A stretch of DNA of 64,000 bases from Rouxiella chamberiensis (GTDB lineage Bacteria > Pseudomonadota > Gammaproteobacteria > Enterobacterales > Enterobacteriaceae). This document shows positions 21,016 through 31,262 of the stretch, one piece after another. How positions within the stretch are numbered: the stretch's first letter is position 1; each line of letters begins with the position of its first letter. The notes beneath the pieces were generated by a model, which did no database searches, had not been told where the DNA came from, and saw only the letters and a program-made list of their open reading frames with translations. Where the stretch lies: contig NZ_CP114058.1 in NCBI RefSeq assembly GCF_026967475.1, forward strand, positions 3,968,001 to 4,032,000, written 5' to 3'. The translations under genes were made by a program, and so were the position numbers.

Positions 21016-22528
21016 TCAGGACGCCAGAGACAGCCCTTTACGTTCCTGCCGATGTTCCTTCAACCACTCGGCCACACGTGCCTGCTCGGGTTTCGTCAAC
21101 CACATGCCGAGCTTGGTACGACGCCAGATAGCATCATCCAGCTCCACAACCCACTCTTTCTCGACCAGATAGCGCAGTTCGGCTTCATAGAAGTTATGGC
21201 CGAAATGCTCACCCAGCGATTGCAGGCTGGTCGCGCCGGAGAGGATCTGCTCCGAGTGACTGCCGTAGGTGCGTGCATAGCGGCGTGCCTGCGCTTGCGG
21301 CAACCAGCTGTAACGACGGCTCAACTCGGCGGCGTAGGTATCGCGATCGCCCTTGAAATCACCGCCCGGCAAGACACCATTTTTGGTCCACGCCGGACCC
21401 GCATTCGGATAGTATTTAGACAGTTTTTCCAGTGCGTGCTCGGCCAACTTGCGATAGGTGGTCAGTTTGCCGCCGAAGATAGACAGCAGCGGCGCTTTGC
21501 CCTGATCGTCATGCACGTCGAGCGTGTAGTCGCGGGTAATCTTCTGCGCCGAATCCGACTCGTCATCGCACAGTGGACGCACACCGGAGTAGGTCCAGAC
21601 AATGTCTTCGCTGGTCAGCTGCTTTTTGAAGTAGCTGTTGTAGATTTTCAGCAAATAGTTGATTTCGTCGTCATCGATTTTGACGTTTTTCGGGTCGCCC
21701 TGATATTCCACGTCGGTGGTCCCGATAATGGAAAACTCGTCCATCCACGGGATCACAAAGACAATGCGGTTGTCTTCGTTTTGCAGAATGTAAGATTGCG
21801 GCTCGCTGTGAACCGCGCGGCACCACAATATGACTGCCTTTGATCAGACGAATACCGTACGGCGATTTCAGTTTCAGGCCGTCATCGAAGAATTCTTTCA
21901 CCCACGGACCGGCTGCATTGACCAGGCCTTTGGCGCGGAAGGTAAAAGTCTTGCCGGTATCGATTTCCTGCGCTTCAACCATCCACAGGCCGTTTTCACG
22001 CCATGCACGCGTTACGCGAGTGCGGGTACGGACTTCGCCGCCGCGCTCTTCGACTTCCTGCGCATTAAGCACAACTAGGCGGGCATCATCGACCCAGCAG
22101 TCGGAATATTCGAAACCGCGTTTGATTTCAGGTTTCAGTGCCGAATTCTCGCCAAACTTGAGGCCTTTACTGGCGGGCAGGCTGGTACGCTTGCCCAAAT
22201 GGTCGTAAAGGAACAAACCGGTGCGGATCATCCACGCCGGACGCAAGTGTGACTGGTGCGGCAGGCGGAAACGCATCGGGAAGGCAATATGGGGTGCCAG
22301 TTTGAGCAACACTTCACGCTCGGCCAGCGCTTCACTGACCAGACGGAATTCATAGTGTTCCAGATAGCGCAAGCCGCCGTGGATCAGTTTTGAACTGGCC
22401 GAAGAGGTCGCGCAGGCCAAATCTTGCGCTTCAAGCAGCAGTACGGACAGCCCACGGCCAGCCGCATCCGCAGCGATACCGGTGCCGTTGATGCCGCCAC
22501 CGATTACGATCAAGTCTTTGGTTTCCAC
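21016..22528 (-). CDS. glpD: Aerobic glycerol-3-phosphate dehydrogenase GlpD (frame broken by one base)
   Basis: Membrane-associated FAD enzyme that oxidises sn-glycerol-3-phosphate to dihydroxyacetone phosphate and passes electrons to quinone. The FAD fold is at the N-terminus (DLIVIGGGINGTGIAADAAG); later KLIHGGLRYLEHYEFRLV, and IIGTTDVEYQGDPKNVKI. The frame shifts near 21813; removing one base of the CC pair 21813-21814 gives HIVVPRVHSEPQSYILQN and about 503 residues, against 501 in E. coli. The start is GTG 22528, matching METKDL of the family and preceded by GGAGGA. Behind a GlpR operator and CRP-like site. Confidence 0.93.
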
Positions 22529-22542
22529 GTCATCTTCCTCCA

Positions 22543-22582
22543 GATGTTCGTAATAGCTCTTTAATGTTCGTTTTCGCTCATG
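22543..22582 (-). promoter_or_regulatory. GlpR operator(s) of glpD
   Basis: AATGTTCGTTTTCGCTCATG at 22563-22582 matches 17 of 20 positions of the GlpR palindrome WATGTTCGWTWWCGAACATW. A second ATGTTCG half-site lies 20 bp away, at 22544-22550. Both cover the region just after the glpD -10 box, right for repression. Confidence 0.75.
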
Positions 22583-22654
22583 ATTGTAGTCGAAAACCAA
22601 CAAACAAGCCAAGAGTTAACCAAATAAAAACATTCATGCGTGATGCAGGTAACA
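22583..22654 (-). promoter_or_regulatory. glpD promoter with CRP-like site
   Basis: On the minus strand, TTGGCT (22612-22607) and TACAAT (22588-22583) are spaced 18 bp, predicting a start near 22576 inside the GlpR operator. CGTGATGCAGGTAACA at 22639-22654 (plus strand) matches 8 of 10 conserved CRP positions and is centred about 70 bp before that start, a usual activator distance. Confidence 0.6.
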
Positions 22655-22944
22655 TTTTGACCCTGATTTAACAGGCAATCATCTTCCAAAAGTGGAATTT
22701 TTAAACCGATTTTTCGTTATTGCGCGTTTAGCATTGTGTAGAAGAGAGGTCTTCCCGTTACTGCGTGAGGCACGCCCACAGAATGAGATAAAGAAAACAT
22801 TGCGAAAAGCGGGAGGGGAGATTGAGAACTTAAATAGTTAACTCGTAGAGCATGCGGATTAAAAAGCAGATTATTGACAGCGGACGGGAGAAATATCTTG
22901 AGTGTCATCTTTGCCGCTTTCGACAGCCGCCTATTCCTTTTGAT
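22655..22944. other. Gap between glpD promoter and glpR
   Basis: About 290 bp without a supported gene. Short open frames here lack ribosome sites and conserved sequence. No repeat or RNA gene was recognised. Confidence 0.5.
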
Positions 22945-22973
22945 AAAACCGGAAAACGGGGGGTGTTTTCCGG
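22945..22973 (-). terminator. glpEGR terminator
   Basis: CCGGAAAAC (22949-22957) pairs with GTTTTCCGG (22965-22973); on the minus strand TTTT follows directly. It lies 19 bp after the glpR stop. Confidence 0.85.
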
Positions 22974-22991
22974 GTGTGGAAGTTTGCTGGC

Positions 22992-23750
22992 CTAGCAGAG
23001 CTCGAGATGCACGTCGAACTTCTTGATGAGCGCCATTACGCTTTCCGGCGGTTGCTGGTCGGTAAACATGTAGTCTATCAGGCTCATATTGCCGAGATTG
23101 ACCATGGCGTTACGGCCAAATTTGGAGTGATCGGTGACGAGCATGACATTACGCGAATTATCGATTATCGCCCGTTTGATGCGCGCTTCGTGATAGTCAA
23201 ACTCGAGCAGCGAGCCGTCCATATCGATACCGCTGATGCCCAGAATGCCGTAATCCAGACGGAACCGAGAGATAAAATCCAGCGTGGCTTCGCCCATAAT
23301 CCCGCCGTCGCGGCTTCGCACTTCGCCGCCTGCCAGCAGAATACGGAAATCCTCTTTTGGCGAAAGCAGGGTCGCGACGTTTAAATTATTGGTCACGATA
23401 CGCAGATCGTTATGGTTGATCAGCGCGTGCGCCACGGCTTCGGGCGTAGTGCCGATGTCGATAAACAGCGTCGAGCCATCGGGGATCTGCCCCGCAACGC
23501 GCGCGGCAATACGCGCCTTTTGATCCGACCACATCACTTTGCGGTCGTTATAGGCGGCATTCACGGAACTGGAAGGCAGCGCGGCCCCACCGTGATGACG
23601 GTGTATCTTGTTCTGTTCCGCCAGATCATTGAGGTCGCGACGAATGGTCTGCGGACTGACGGCAAAATGCTCGACCAGTTCCTCGGTACTGACGTAACTC
23701 TGCTGACGCACCAATTCGACAATGGCGTCATGACGTTGTGTTTGTTTCAC
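22992..23750 (-). CDS. glpR: GlpR, DeoR-family repressor of the glp regulon
   Basis: Repressor of glycerol and glycerol-3-phosphate genes, released by glycerol-3-phosphate. 252 residues. N-terminal DeoR helix-turn-helix (RHDAIVELVRQQSYVSTEELVEHFAVSPQTIRRDLNDL), then the sugar-phosphate sensor domain with FIDIGTTPEAVA and RDGGIMGEATLDFI. Last gene of glpEGR, 9 bp after glpG. Its own target operator lies in the glpD promoter 400 bp downstream. Confidence 0.95.
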   Translation of the reverse strand: MKQTQRHDAIVELVRQQSYVSTEELVEHFAVSPQTIRRDLNDLAEQNKIHRHHGGAALPSSSVNAAYNDRKVMWSDQKARIAARVAGQIPDGSTLFIDIGTTPEAVAHALINHNDLRIVTNNLNVATLLSPKEDFRILLAGGEVRSRDGGIMGEATLDFISRFRLDYGILGISGIDMDGSLLEFDYHEARIKRAIIDNSRNVMLVTDHSKFGRNAMVNLGNMSLIDYMFTDQQPPESVMALIKKFDVHLELC

Positions 23751-23759
23751 CCAAATCCC

Positions 23760-24595
23760 CTAACTGCGTTTCGTGCGCGGCGTGCGCGTATCGCAAAAGG
23801 CCATGATAAGGCCGACGACCAGTCCAAAGACATGTGCAGCATTGGCAATGGCGAGCCCCATCACATTAAAGTAGCCGAGCACCAGCCAGGCGATGGAAAA
23901 GACCATCAACCCGCGCGGCAGCGAGAGCCCGCGCTCCGGCTTGAGTTCGCCGGTGAGCCAGACATAACCCATCAACGCGTACACCACGCCCGACAAGCCG
24001 CCAAAGTAGATACCGCTGAAGATAGATTGTCCCCAACCGCTGAGCAAGGCGGAGATAAGCGCAATGGTAAAGAGTTTGCCGCTGCCCAGCCGTTTCTCGA
24101 CCGGTCCGCCGAGATACCACCACCACATAAGATTAAACAGAATATGCAGAAGGGAGAAGTGCAGGAAAGCCGGCGTAAACCAGCGCCAAAGCTCGATAAA
24201 CTGACTGCTGTCGACCGGCCACGCAAGCCAGCCCATGACCGTTGGGTCGCCGTAAATCTGCTGGAGGATGTACACCGCAATGCACAGGATCATGACCGCA
24301 CTCGTCAACGGCCCCGCCTGACTGCGAATGCGCTGCCAGTAAGAGTAATGCTCGTAGCGCAAACTGGACTGCGTGCTGCCGGTGTGCCAGCTCGCCGCCT
24401 GATAGCGCGCATGTAGGGGATCTTTCAGAAACAGGTTCAGCTCGGGTTCGACCTTGTCCAGTTTGGACTCGTCTTCAAGCCAGAGCTGGACGTCCTGTCC
24501 GTCATGCTTTACCTGCAACTGAACCCCGAGGGTGGCCATGTAATCGACAAACGCCTGCGCAATGCGGGGTTGGACAGGCTGATAATTCTTATCAT
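23760..24595 (-). CDS. glpG: Rhomboid protease GlpG (frame broken near the start)
   Basis: Inner-membrane rhomboid serine protease. The catalytic Ser is in [15 protein letters not shown] and the His in [31 protein letters not shown] is the conserved L1/TM2 region. The uncorrected frame opens at a TTG (24653) overlapping the glpE stop and reads an unrelated N-terminus. Adding one base to the G run 24566-24569 joins ATG 24595 ([10 protein letters not shown]) to [17 protein letters not shown], matching the E. coli start, which has [13 protein letters not shown]. About 279 residues against 276. Downstream of glpE, 58 bp gap. Confidence 0.88.
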
Positions 24596-24653
24596 AGTGT
24601 TCTGCGGGTCCGCTAATCGTCTCGTGTAAAAGTAAAAAGCCAGGCTGGGTCAA

Positions 24654-24974
24654 TCAGGCTTCGACATCCTGCGGAAAGGTTTTTGACCAGGCTTCGAAAC
24701 CGCCGTCTACGCTGTACACCGCATCGAATCCCTGCGTCAGCAGATATTGCGCCGCATTGCGGCTGCTGATGCCGTGGTAGCACATGACCATCACCGGCGT
24801 GCTCGACGGGGTCTGCTGCATAAAGGTGCCGATACTGTCATTGCTCAAATGGAACGCGCCGGGCGCATGGGCGTTGTTAAAGCTCTGAATATCGCGGATG
24901 TCTACCATCACGCCCGTGCCTTCGTTCAGGCGGTTGCGGGCCTGCTCAACGCTGATTGCTTCAAACTGTTCCAT
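24654..24974 (-). CDS. glpE: Thiosulfate sulfurtransferase GlpE
   Basis: Single-domain rhodanese of 106 residues in the cytoplasm that moves sulfane sulfur from thiosulfate to cyanide or thioredoxin in vitro. The active Cys is in [34 protein letters not shown] and [14 protein letters not shown] are family parts. First gene of glpEGR, divergent from malP. Confidence 0.94.
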   Translation of the reverse strand: MEQFEAISVEQARNRLNEGTGVMVDIRDIQSFNNAHAPGAFHLSNDSIGTFMQQTPSSTPVMVMCYHGISSRNAAQYLLTQGFDAVYSVDGGFEAWSKTFPQDVEA

Positions 24975-25159
24975 GCTGCTTTGCCTCGTGATGACGGGAT
25001 GCGTCAGTTAATAAATTTTACGGCCAGTGTAACCAATTACCGCGTGAAATTCGCTTAAACCAAGGCGATGTCTGGATTTTTAGCCGCTCAACCGGTGAGC
25101 AATTTTGCCATATTGGGTTTATATATATAAGTGTTAAAGATAAGTGTCAGAGAAACATT

Positions 25160-25169
25160 CCACCTCCCC
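25160..25169 (+). promoter_or_regulatory. Single MalT-box-like sequence upstream of malP
   Basis: CCACCTCCCC, read on the other strand as GGGGAGGTGG, matches 9 of 10 bases of the MalT box GGGGA(T/G)GAGG. It lies 81 bp before the malP ATG. No second box was found, and MalT normally binds several, so this is tentative. Confidence 0.35.
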
Positions 25170-25250
25170 AGAATTTATCTCGCTCGATTGGAATCGCCTT
25201 GCTGCCCCCAGCATTCGAATCAGTTTCACTTAAAGGAAAGCAATAGCCCT

Positions 25251-27659
25251 ATGCCAAAACAGACGTTTAAACAGGACAGTTTTTTGGCGGCTTTGACCCG
25301 CCAGTGGCAAGCTTTTGGATTGACTGCGGCAAAGGATATGACCCGACACCAGTGGTGGCACGCCGTCAGCGCCGCCGTTGCCGAGCAGCTTCCACCGCAG
25401 CCGGACAGCGGTAAAGGCAATGCCAAGGCAAAAAGACACGTTAACTATATTTCCATGGAATTTCTGGTCGGGCGTCTGACCGGCAATAACCTGATTAATC
25501 TCGGCTGGTACGACAAGGTCGCAAAAATTCTCGAAACGTTCGACCTCAATCTGGCAGATTTGCTCGAAGAAGAGGTGGATCCCGCACTGGGCAACGGCGG
25601 ATTGGGGCGTCTTGCCGCCTGTTATCTTGACTCGATGGCCTCCGTCGGCCAACCGGCGATGGGTTATGGGCTCAATTATCAGTACGGGCTTTTTCGCCAG
25701 AGTTTCGTGAACGGCAAACAGCATGAAGCGCCGGATGATTGGTATCGCGCGCAATATCCGTGGTTTCGCCACAACAGCGCGCTGGCGGTGAAAGTGGGGA
25801 TCGGCGGCAAAATCGTCAAGGACGAAGACGGGAAATCGTACTGGAAACCGGAGTTTTCGCTGCGCGGCGAGGCGTGGGATCTGCCCGTTATCGGCTATCG
25901 CAACGGCGTTTCCCAACCGCTGCGGCTGTGGGAAGCCACTCACGTTCATCCTTTTGATCTGCAAAAATTCAATGACGGTAAATTCCTGCAGGCGGAACAG
26001 CAGGGCATCGACGCCGCAAAGCTGACTAAAGTGCTGTACCCGAATGATAATCATGAAGAAGGCAAACGCCTGCGCCTGATGCAGCAGTATTTCCAGTGTG
26101 CCTGCTCGATTGCAGATATTCTTCGTCGCCATCATTTTCTGGGGCGGCCTCTTCGCGAGCTGCCCGATTACGAGGTTATCCAGCTCAACGATACCCATCC
26201 GACCATCGCCATTCCCGAGATGCTGCGCATCTTGACTGACGAACATCAGCTTGACTGGGACGAGGCCTGGCACATCACCCGCCGCACGTTTGCCTACACC
26301 AACCACACATTAATGCCGGAAGCGCTGGAAACCTGGGACGAGAAACTGGTTCGCAGCCTGCTGCCGCGCCACTTTGCCATTATCAAACAGATTAATGCCA
26401 ACTTTAAGAAGCGGGTCGAGCAACGCTGGCCGGGCGATGAAGCCGTGTGGGCCAAACTCGCCGTCCATTATGACAAGCGGGTGCGAATGGCGAACCTGTG
26501 CGTAGTGGCAGGCTTTGCCGTGAACGGCGTGGCTGTGCTGCATTCGGATCTGGTGATTAAAGACCTGTTCCCGGAATATTACGCGCTATGGCCGGAAAAG
26601 TTTCACAACGTGACCAACGGCATTACGCCAAGGCGCTGGCTCAAGCAGTGCAATCCCGCGCTTTCCGCACTGATTGACCAGACGCTGAATACCGAATGGG
26701 TCACCAATCTTGATGCGCTGAAGGGACTCGAGCCTTATGTAAAAGACAAGGCATTCTGCAAGCGCTATCGGCAGATAAAGCACGACAACAAATCCAGACT
26801 GGCCGAATACGTTCATCAACATCTTGGCATCACCCTGAATCCCGACGCCATCTTCGACGTAATGATAAAACGCCTGCATGAGTACAAACGTCAGCATCTG
26901 AATTTGCTGCACATTATTTATCTCTATCAGCAGATTCGCGCCAACCCCGGGCTGGACAGGGTTCCGCGGGTATTTCTCTTCGGCGCAAAAGCCGCTCCGG
27001 GCTACTATCTGGCGAAAAACATCATTTTTGCGATCAATCAGGTGGCAGAGAAGATCAACAACGATCCGCTGGTCGCCGACCGTATCAAGGTCGTGTTCAT
27101 TCCCGATTACCGGATTTCGGTGGCCGAACTGATGATTCCGGCCGCCGATGTCTCCGAGCAGATTTCGATGGCGGGCAAAGAAGCATCGGGCACGGGCAAT
27201 ATGAAGCTGGCGCTTAATGGCGCGCTCACCGTGGGCACGCTTGACGGCGCAAACGTCGAAATTGCCGAACAGGTTGGCGAAGAAAATATCGTTATCTTCG
27301 GGCTTACCGTGGATGAGGTGAAAGCGCTACAGAAAAAAGGCTACAAGCCGAAAACGCTGCTCAGGAAAGACAAGAAACTCAAGGCGGTTATCGATGAACT
27401 GGCCAGCGGCTATTACAGCAACGGCGACAAAACCGCGTTTGCTCCACTGTTGGACAGCCTGCTTGACGGCGGCGATCCCTATCTTGTGCTGGCCGACTTC
27501 GCGCAGTACTGCGAAGCGCAGCAAAAAATCGACACGCTCTATCGCGATCGCGAAGAATGGACCCGACGCACATTGCTCAACACCGCACGCGTCGGCATGT
27601 TCAGTTCCGACCGTTCGATTGGTGATTATCAACAGCGAATTTGGCAGGCCACGCGTTAA
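25251..27659 (+). CDS. malP: Maltodextrin phosphorylase MalP
   Basis: PLP-dependent phosphorylase that splits maltodextrins to glucose-1-phosphate. 802 residues. ATG 25251 ([19 protein letters not shown]) has AAGGAAAG upstream; the frame is open 120 bp further back without conservation. Family motifs: [35 protein letters not shown], and PLP region [27 protein letters not shown]. It resembles E. coli MalP more than GlgP ([25 protein letters not shown]). Forms malPQ with malQ 9 bp later. malT, its neighbour in E. coli, is not here. Confidence 0.96.
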   Translation: MPKQTFKQDSFLAALTRQWQAFGLTAAKDMTRHQWWHAVSAAVAEQLPPQPDSGKGNAKAKRHVNYISMEFLVGRLTGNNLINLGWYDKVAKILETFDLNLADLLEEEVDPALGNGGLGRLAACYLDSMASVGQPAMGYGLNYQYGLFRQSFVNGKQHEAPDDWYRAQYPWFRHNSALAVKVGIGGKIVKDEDGKSYWKPEFSLRGEAWDLPVIGYRNGVSQPLRLWEATHVHPFDLQKFNDGKFLQAEQQGIDAAKLTKVLYPNDNHEEGKRLRLMQQYFQCACSIADILRRHHFLGRPLRELPDYEVIQLNDTHPTIAIPEMLRILTDEHQLDWDEAWHITRRTFAYTNHTLMPEALETWDEKLVRSLLPRHFAIIKQINANFKKRVEQRWPGDEAVWAKLAVHYDKRVRMANLCVVAGFAVNGVAVLHSDLVIKDLFPEYYALWPEKFHNVTNGITPRRWLKQCNPALSALIDQTLNTEWVTNLDALKGLEPYVKDKAFCKRYRQIKHDNKSRLAEYVHQHLGITLNPDAIFDVMIKRLHEYKRQHLNLLHIIYLYQQIRANPGLDRVPRVFLFGAKAAPGYYLAKNIIFAINQVAEKINNDPLVADRIKVVFIPDYRISVAELMIPAADVSEQISMAGKEASGTGNMKLALNGALTVGTLDGANVEIAEQVGEENIVIFGLTVDEVKALQKKGYKPKTLLRKDKKLKAVIDELASGYYSNGDKTAFAPLLDSLLDGGDPYLVLADFAQYCEAQQKIDTLYRDREEWTRRTLLNTARVGMFSSDRSIGDYQQRIWQATR

Positions 27660-27668
27660 GGAGCAGGT

Positions 27669-29750
27669 ATGCAGGGCGAGCAACTCGAACAGGCAGCAAA
27701 ACGAGCGGGCATTTCCAGCCGCTTTATCAATATGGACGATGAAGAACAGCAGGTTTCGGAGGCGACCTTACGGGCGCTGCTCGACGCGATGGGCCGCGCC
27801 GACGACGAACCCGATCCCGGCCCGCTGCCGCCGGTAAAAGTGTTTATCGTGGGTCAACCGCTGGTGCTTGAACCGCGCGGCGAGGGCGAGTTTCATTGGC
27901 AACTGGCGCTGGAAAACGGCGACAGCGCGGAAGGGCGCGGAAAATTTGGTGCACCGCTGACGCTCGCGGCAGAGATTAGTCAAGGCTATCATCATCTTAC
28001 CCTTTTCTGGCAGCAGAAAAGCTGGGGCTGTCGAATCATTGTCGCTCCTGCACGTTGTTATGAACCTCAGGCGCTGCTTGAAAAACAGAAACTGTGGGGC
28101 GCGTGCGTGCAGCTTTACACCTTGCGTTCCGACACCAACTGGGGCGTAGGTGATTTTGGCGATTTAAAACAGATGGTCAAGGCGCTGGGCGAACGCGGCG
28201 GAGCCTTTGTCGGGCTGAATCCTATTCACGCGCTGTATCCCGCCAATCCGCAGAGCGCCAGCCCTTACAGTCCCTCTTCTCGCCGCTGGTTAAATGTGAC
28301 GTATATTGACGTCAATGCCGTACAGGAATTTCAGGAAAGTGAACAGGCGCAGCGCTGGTGGGCGTTACCCGCCACGCAGCAGGCACTCGCCGAGGCGCGC
28401 GCGCTGGATTATGTCAGCTATGAACAGGTGATGGCGCTGAAACTGCCTGCACTCGACATGGCATGGCAGACCTTTCGGCAAATACCGGAAGCCAGCCAGC
28501 GCAAACGGGATTTCCGCAGTTTTGCCCTGCTGGGCGGAGAGAGCCTGAAGCAGCAGGCGATTTTCGATGCGCTGCACGTCTTTTTCAGCCGATCGGCAGC
28601 CGATCAATGGGGATGGCCCGCGTGGCCCGAGGCGTATCAGGATCCGCAAAGCGCCGAAGTGGCCGAGTTTTGCCAACAACATGCCGCCGAGGTGGAATTC
28701 TATCTCTGGTTGCAGTGGTTGGCACATGACCAGTTTGCGCAATGCTATCAGACAGGCGTCGATCGGGGCATGCCGCTCGGCCTGTATCGGGATTTGGCGG
28801 TAGGCGTGGCCGAAGGCGGCGCGGAAACCTGGTGCAATCGCGCACTGTATTGTGTTGGCGCGACAGTCGGCGCACCGCCCGACAAGTTAGGGCCGCAGGG
28901 GCAGAACTGGGGATTGCCGCCCATGGACCCCAATATCATGAAATCCAGAGCCTATCAGCCGTTTATCGATATGCTGCGTGCCAACATGAGCAGTTGCGGC
29001 GCATTGCGCATCGACCATGTAATGAGTCTGCTTCGCCTGTGGTGGGTCCCGAAAGGTGAAAACGCAGACAAAGGCGCGTATGTCAGTTATCCGCTCGACG
29101 ACCTGCTCGCCGTGCTGGCGCTGGAGAGTCATCGCCATCAGTGCATGGTCATCGGCGAAGATCTCGGAATTGTGCCGAAGGAGATTGTCGCCAGCCTGCG
29201 GGACAGCGGCGTTTATTCCTATAAAGTGCTGTATTTCGAGCACGATAAAAAACGGGTGTTTGTCGCGCCGGAGGATTACGTGGAGCAGGCGATGGCGACC
29301 ATCACCACGCACGACCTGCCGACGCTGCGCGGTTATTGGCAGGCAGACGATTTAACGCTGGGTGAAACGCTGGGCATTTATCCTGATGCCAAGGTGCTGG
29401 CGGATTTGGGGGAAGACCGCGCCAAAACGCGGCAGGCGCTGCTCGACGCGCTGCATCGCGAGCACTGCGTGCCCACAGATTTTCCTGTTGAGGCCGAGGG
29501 AATGGAGATGAATCCTGTCCTGAATCTGGGGTTGCAGCGTTATCTGGCCGCCAGCGCCAGCGCCTTGCTGGGGCTTCAGCCGGAAGACTGGCTGGACATG
29601 AATACGCCGGTTAACGTGCCCGGTACCGATAAAGAATACCCCAACTGGCGACGCAAGCTGAGTCAGCCGCTGAACGTAATGTTTGGCGATGAGAGAATCA
29701 ATCAGGTGTTGAAGGATCTGGATAAGCGCAGGAAGGCGTGCAAGGAGTAG
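27669..29750 (+). CDS. malQ: 4-alpha-glucanotransferase (amylomaltase) MalQ
   Basis: GH77 enzyme that moves glucan units between maltodextrins, feeding MalP. 693 residues, as in E. coli. Catalytic parts: GVGDFGDLKQMV, nucleophile Asp in ALRIDHVMSLLRLWW, acid/base Glu in MVIGEDLGIVPKEI, and the transition-state Asp in TTHDLPTLRGYW. AAGGAG precedes ATG 27669. Second gene of malPQ, ending at a hairpin shared with the convergent nfuA. Confidence 0.96.
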   Translation: MQGEQLEQAAKRAGISSRFINMDDEEQQVSEATLRALLDAMGRADDEPDPGPLPPVKVFIVGQPLVLEPRGEGEFHWQLALENGDSAEGRGKFGAPLTLAAEISQGYHHLTLFWQQKSWGCRIIVAPARCYEPQALLEKQKLWGACVQLYTLRSDTNWGVGDFGDLKQMVKALGERGGAFVGLNPIHALYPANPQSASPYSPSSRRWLNVTYIDVNAVQEFQESEQAQRWWALPATQQALAEARALDYVSYEQVMALKLPALDMAWQTFRQIPEASQRKRDFRSFALLGGESLKQQAIFDALHVFFSRSAADQWGWPAWPEAYQDPQSAEVAEFCQQHAAEVEFYLWLQWLAHDQFAQCYQTGVDRGMPLGLYRDLAVGVAEGGAETWCNRALYCVGATVGAPPDKLGPQGQNWGLPPMDPNIMKSRAYQPFIDMLRANMSSCGALRIDHVMSLLRLWWVPKGENADKGAYVSYPLDDLLAVLALESHRHQCMVIGEDLGIVPKEIVASLRDSGVYSYKVLYFEHDKKRVFVAPEDYVEQAMATITTHDLPTLRGYWQADDLTLGETLGIYPDAKVLADLGEDRAKTRQALLDALHREHCVPTDFPVEAEGMEMNPVLNLGLQRYLAASASALLGLQPEDWLDMNTPVNVPGTDKEYPNWRRKLSQPLNVMFGDERINQVLKDLDKRRKACKE

Positions 29751-29757
29751 GGAAGAG

Positions 29758-29792
29758 AGCCACTGTGCCGACGGGACGGCGCAGTGGCTTTA
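29758..29792 (+). terminator. malPQ terminator
   Basis: AGCCACTGTGCC (29758-29769) pairs with GGCGCAGTGGCT (29778-29789) with one mismatch; a short T run follows 8 bp after the malQ stop region. Confidence 0.7.
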
Positions 29793-29830
29793 AAACCAGG
29801 TCGTGAAACTGACGAGGTTAGGAAGGCAAT

Positions 29831-30406
29831 TTAGTAGAAGGAGTGCTCGCCGCGCTGGTGTTCGGTCAGGTCACGCACGCCTTTCAGTTCAGGGAAGGCT
29901 TGCAGCAGCTCTTTCTCGATGCCGTCTTTCAACGTCACATCAATCATTGAACAACCGTTGCAGCCGCCGCCGAATTGCAGGATAGCCATGCCTTCGTCGG
30001 TGATTTCCATCAGTGACACGCGGCCGCCGTGGCTGGCAAGCTGCGGGTTAATCTGTGCCTGCAAAAGGTACTCGACGCGCTCCATCAGCGGGGCATCGTC
30101 GGACACTTTACGCATTTTGGCGTTCGGCGCCTTCAGCGTCAGCTGTGAGCCGAGCTGGTCGGTCACGAAGTCGATTTCTGCATCTTGCAGATAAGGCGCG
30201 CTCAGCTCGTCGACGAAAGCCGACAGCTTCTCGAATTTCAGCTCGGTGTCCGTGGCTTCCACGGCATCCGGTGGACAGTAGGAAACACCGCATTCCGCAG
30301 TAGGCGTACCTGGGTTAATCACAAATACGCGGATCTGGGTGCCTGCTTCCTGATTTGCCAGCAGTTTGGCAAAGTGCTCTTGGGCAGCATCGGTAATAAT
30401 GATCAT
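29831..30406 (-). CDS. nfuA: Fe/S biogenesis protein NfuA
   Basis: Carrier that receives and hands on 4Fe-4S clusters under oxidative stress or iron limitation. 191 residues. N-terminal degenerate A-type domain ([25 protein letters not shown]) and C-terminal Nfu domain with the cluster-binding CNGC in [17 protein letters not shown]. Almost identical in layout to E. coli NfuA. Next upstream gene on the same strand is gntX. The gluconate permease gene gntT, beside nfuA in E. coli, is missing. Confidence 0.97.
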   Translation of the reverse strand: MIIITDAAQEHFAKLLANQEAGTQIRVFVINPGTPTAECGVSYCPPDAVEATDTELKFEKLSAFVDELSAPYLQDAEIDFVTDQLGSQLTLKAPNAKMRKVSDDAPLMERVEYLLQAQINPQLASHGGRVSLMEITDEGMAILQFGGGCNGCSMIDVTLKDGIEKELLQAFPELKGVRDLTEHQRGEHSFY

Positions 30407-30465
30407 GGCATTGGCTCAATAGTTGACTTCTCCAGTTGGTTATAATACGCCCTTTAACAGACTGA

Positions 30466-31149
30466 CTACAAGGTGCGACAAATACACCAAATCTGTAACG
30501 AGGCAATGTTCTTTTTATTCAACACCTTACTGACTTCGCTAATTGTGCTGCCGGTTGTGACCACGTCATCAATCAACGCAATATGTTTATCTTTCAACGT
30601 TTGCGTACAGCGAAACGCCTGCCGCAGATTGCGCTTTCTCAGCGTTTCGGAAAGCCGTTGCTGCGGTGGCGTGGCGCGCGTTCTTTCAAGGGCAAAGGGC
30701 AGATAGTCGCAACCCAGCCAGCGAGCCAGAGGACGCGCCAGCAATTCGGCCTGATTATAGCCTCGCGAACGATAGCGTCGTCGATGCAGCGGAATGGAAA
30801 GCAGGATGTGCGGCCTTACCACGCTGCCCTCGCGATAACGCGCCAGCCAGCGCAGCAGGAGCAGCCTCGCCAGCGGCTCGGCAAGCTCCGGTGACGAAGA
30901 AAACTTGAGCCTTAACAACAGGTCACTAAGAGGGGGTTGATATACCCCCGCGAAGATCAATGCCTGCCACGGCGGTGGCTTGTACAGACAGCGGCCGCAG
31001 GGTAAAGCATGACTCTGGCTCGGCAATCCGCAGCGCGGACAGCAGGGAGGAATAGGCGCGAGATGGCGAAGACACAGACTGCACAGGCCGTGCCGGGCAA
31101 GACGCAATGCCTGCTGACACAGCCAGCAACGGCTCGCGATGGTTAACAT
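30466..31149 (-). CDS. gntX: ComF/GntX family phosphoribosyltransferase-like protein
   Basis: 227 residues, the E. coli GntX length, from ATG 31149; the frame is open upstream but that part has no homology. Four Cys pairs at the N-terminus (CWLC, CSLC, CCPRC, CGRC) resemble a zinc-binding module, followed by a type I PRTase-like domain with HIALIDDVVTTGSTISEV. ComF relatives act in DNA uptake, and GntX has been linked to growth on DNA as a nutrient in E. coli; hof genes for the same process lie 20 kb away. Divergent from bioH. Confidence 0.9.
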   Translation of the reverse strand: MLTIASRCWLCQQALRLARHGLCSLCLRHLAPIPPCCPRCGLPSQSHALPCGRCLYKPPPWQALIFAGVYQPPLSDLLLRLKFSSSPELAEPLARLLLLRWLARYREGSVVRPHILLSIPLHRRRYRSRGYNQAELLARPLARWLGCDYLPFALERTRATPPQQRLSETLRKRNLRQAFRCTQTLKDKHIALIDDVVTTGSTISEVSKVLNKKNIASLQIWCICRTL

Positions 31150-31262
31150 GGCGTAGAGTGCGCAGGTAAAATGGCGGCCAACAAGGTAACGCTCCTTCTG
31201 AAAAGACCTCACGGCATCCCGTGCCGGGAAGGGAAATAAACGATAACCAACATGGACATTAC

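Noticed and set aside
24653..24654. TTG 24653 as the glpG start
   Set aside because: It gives an N-terminus unlike GlpG; the corrected frame from ATG 24595 matches the family.
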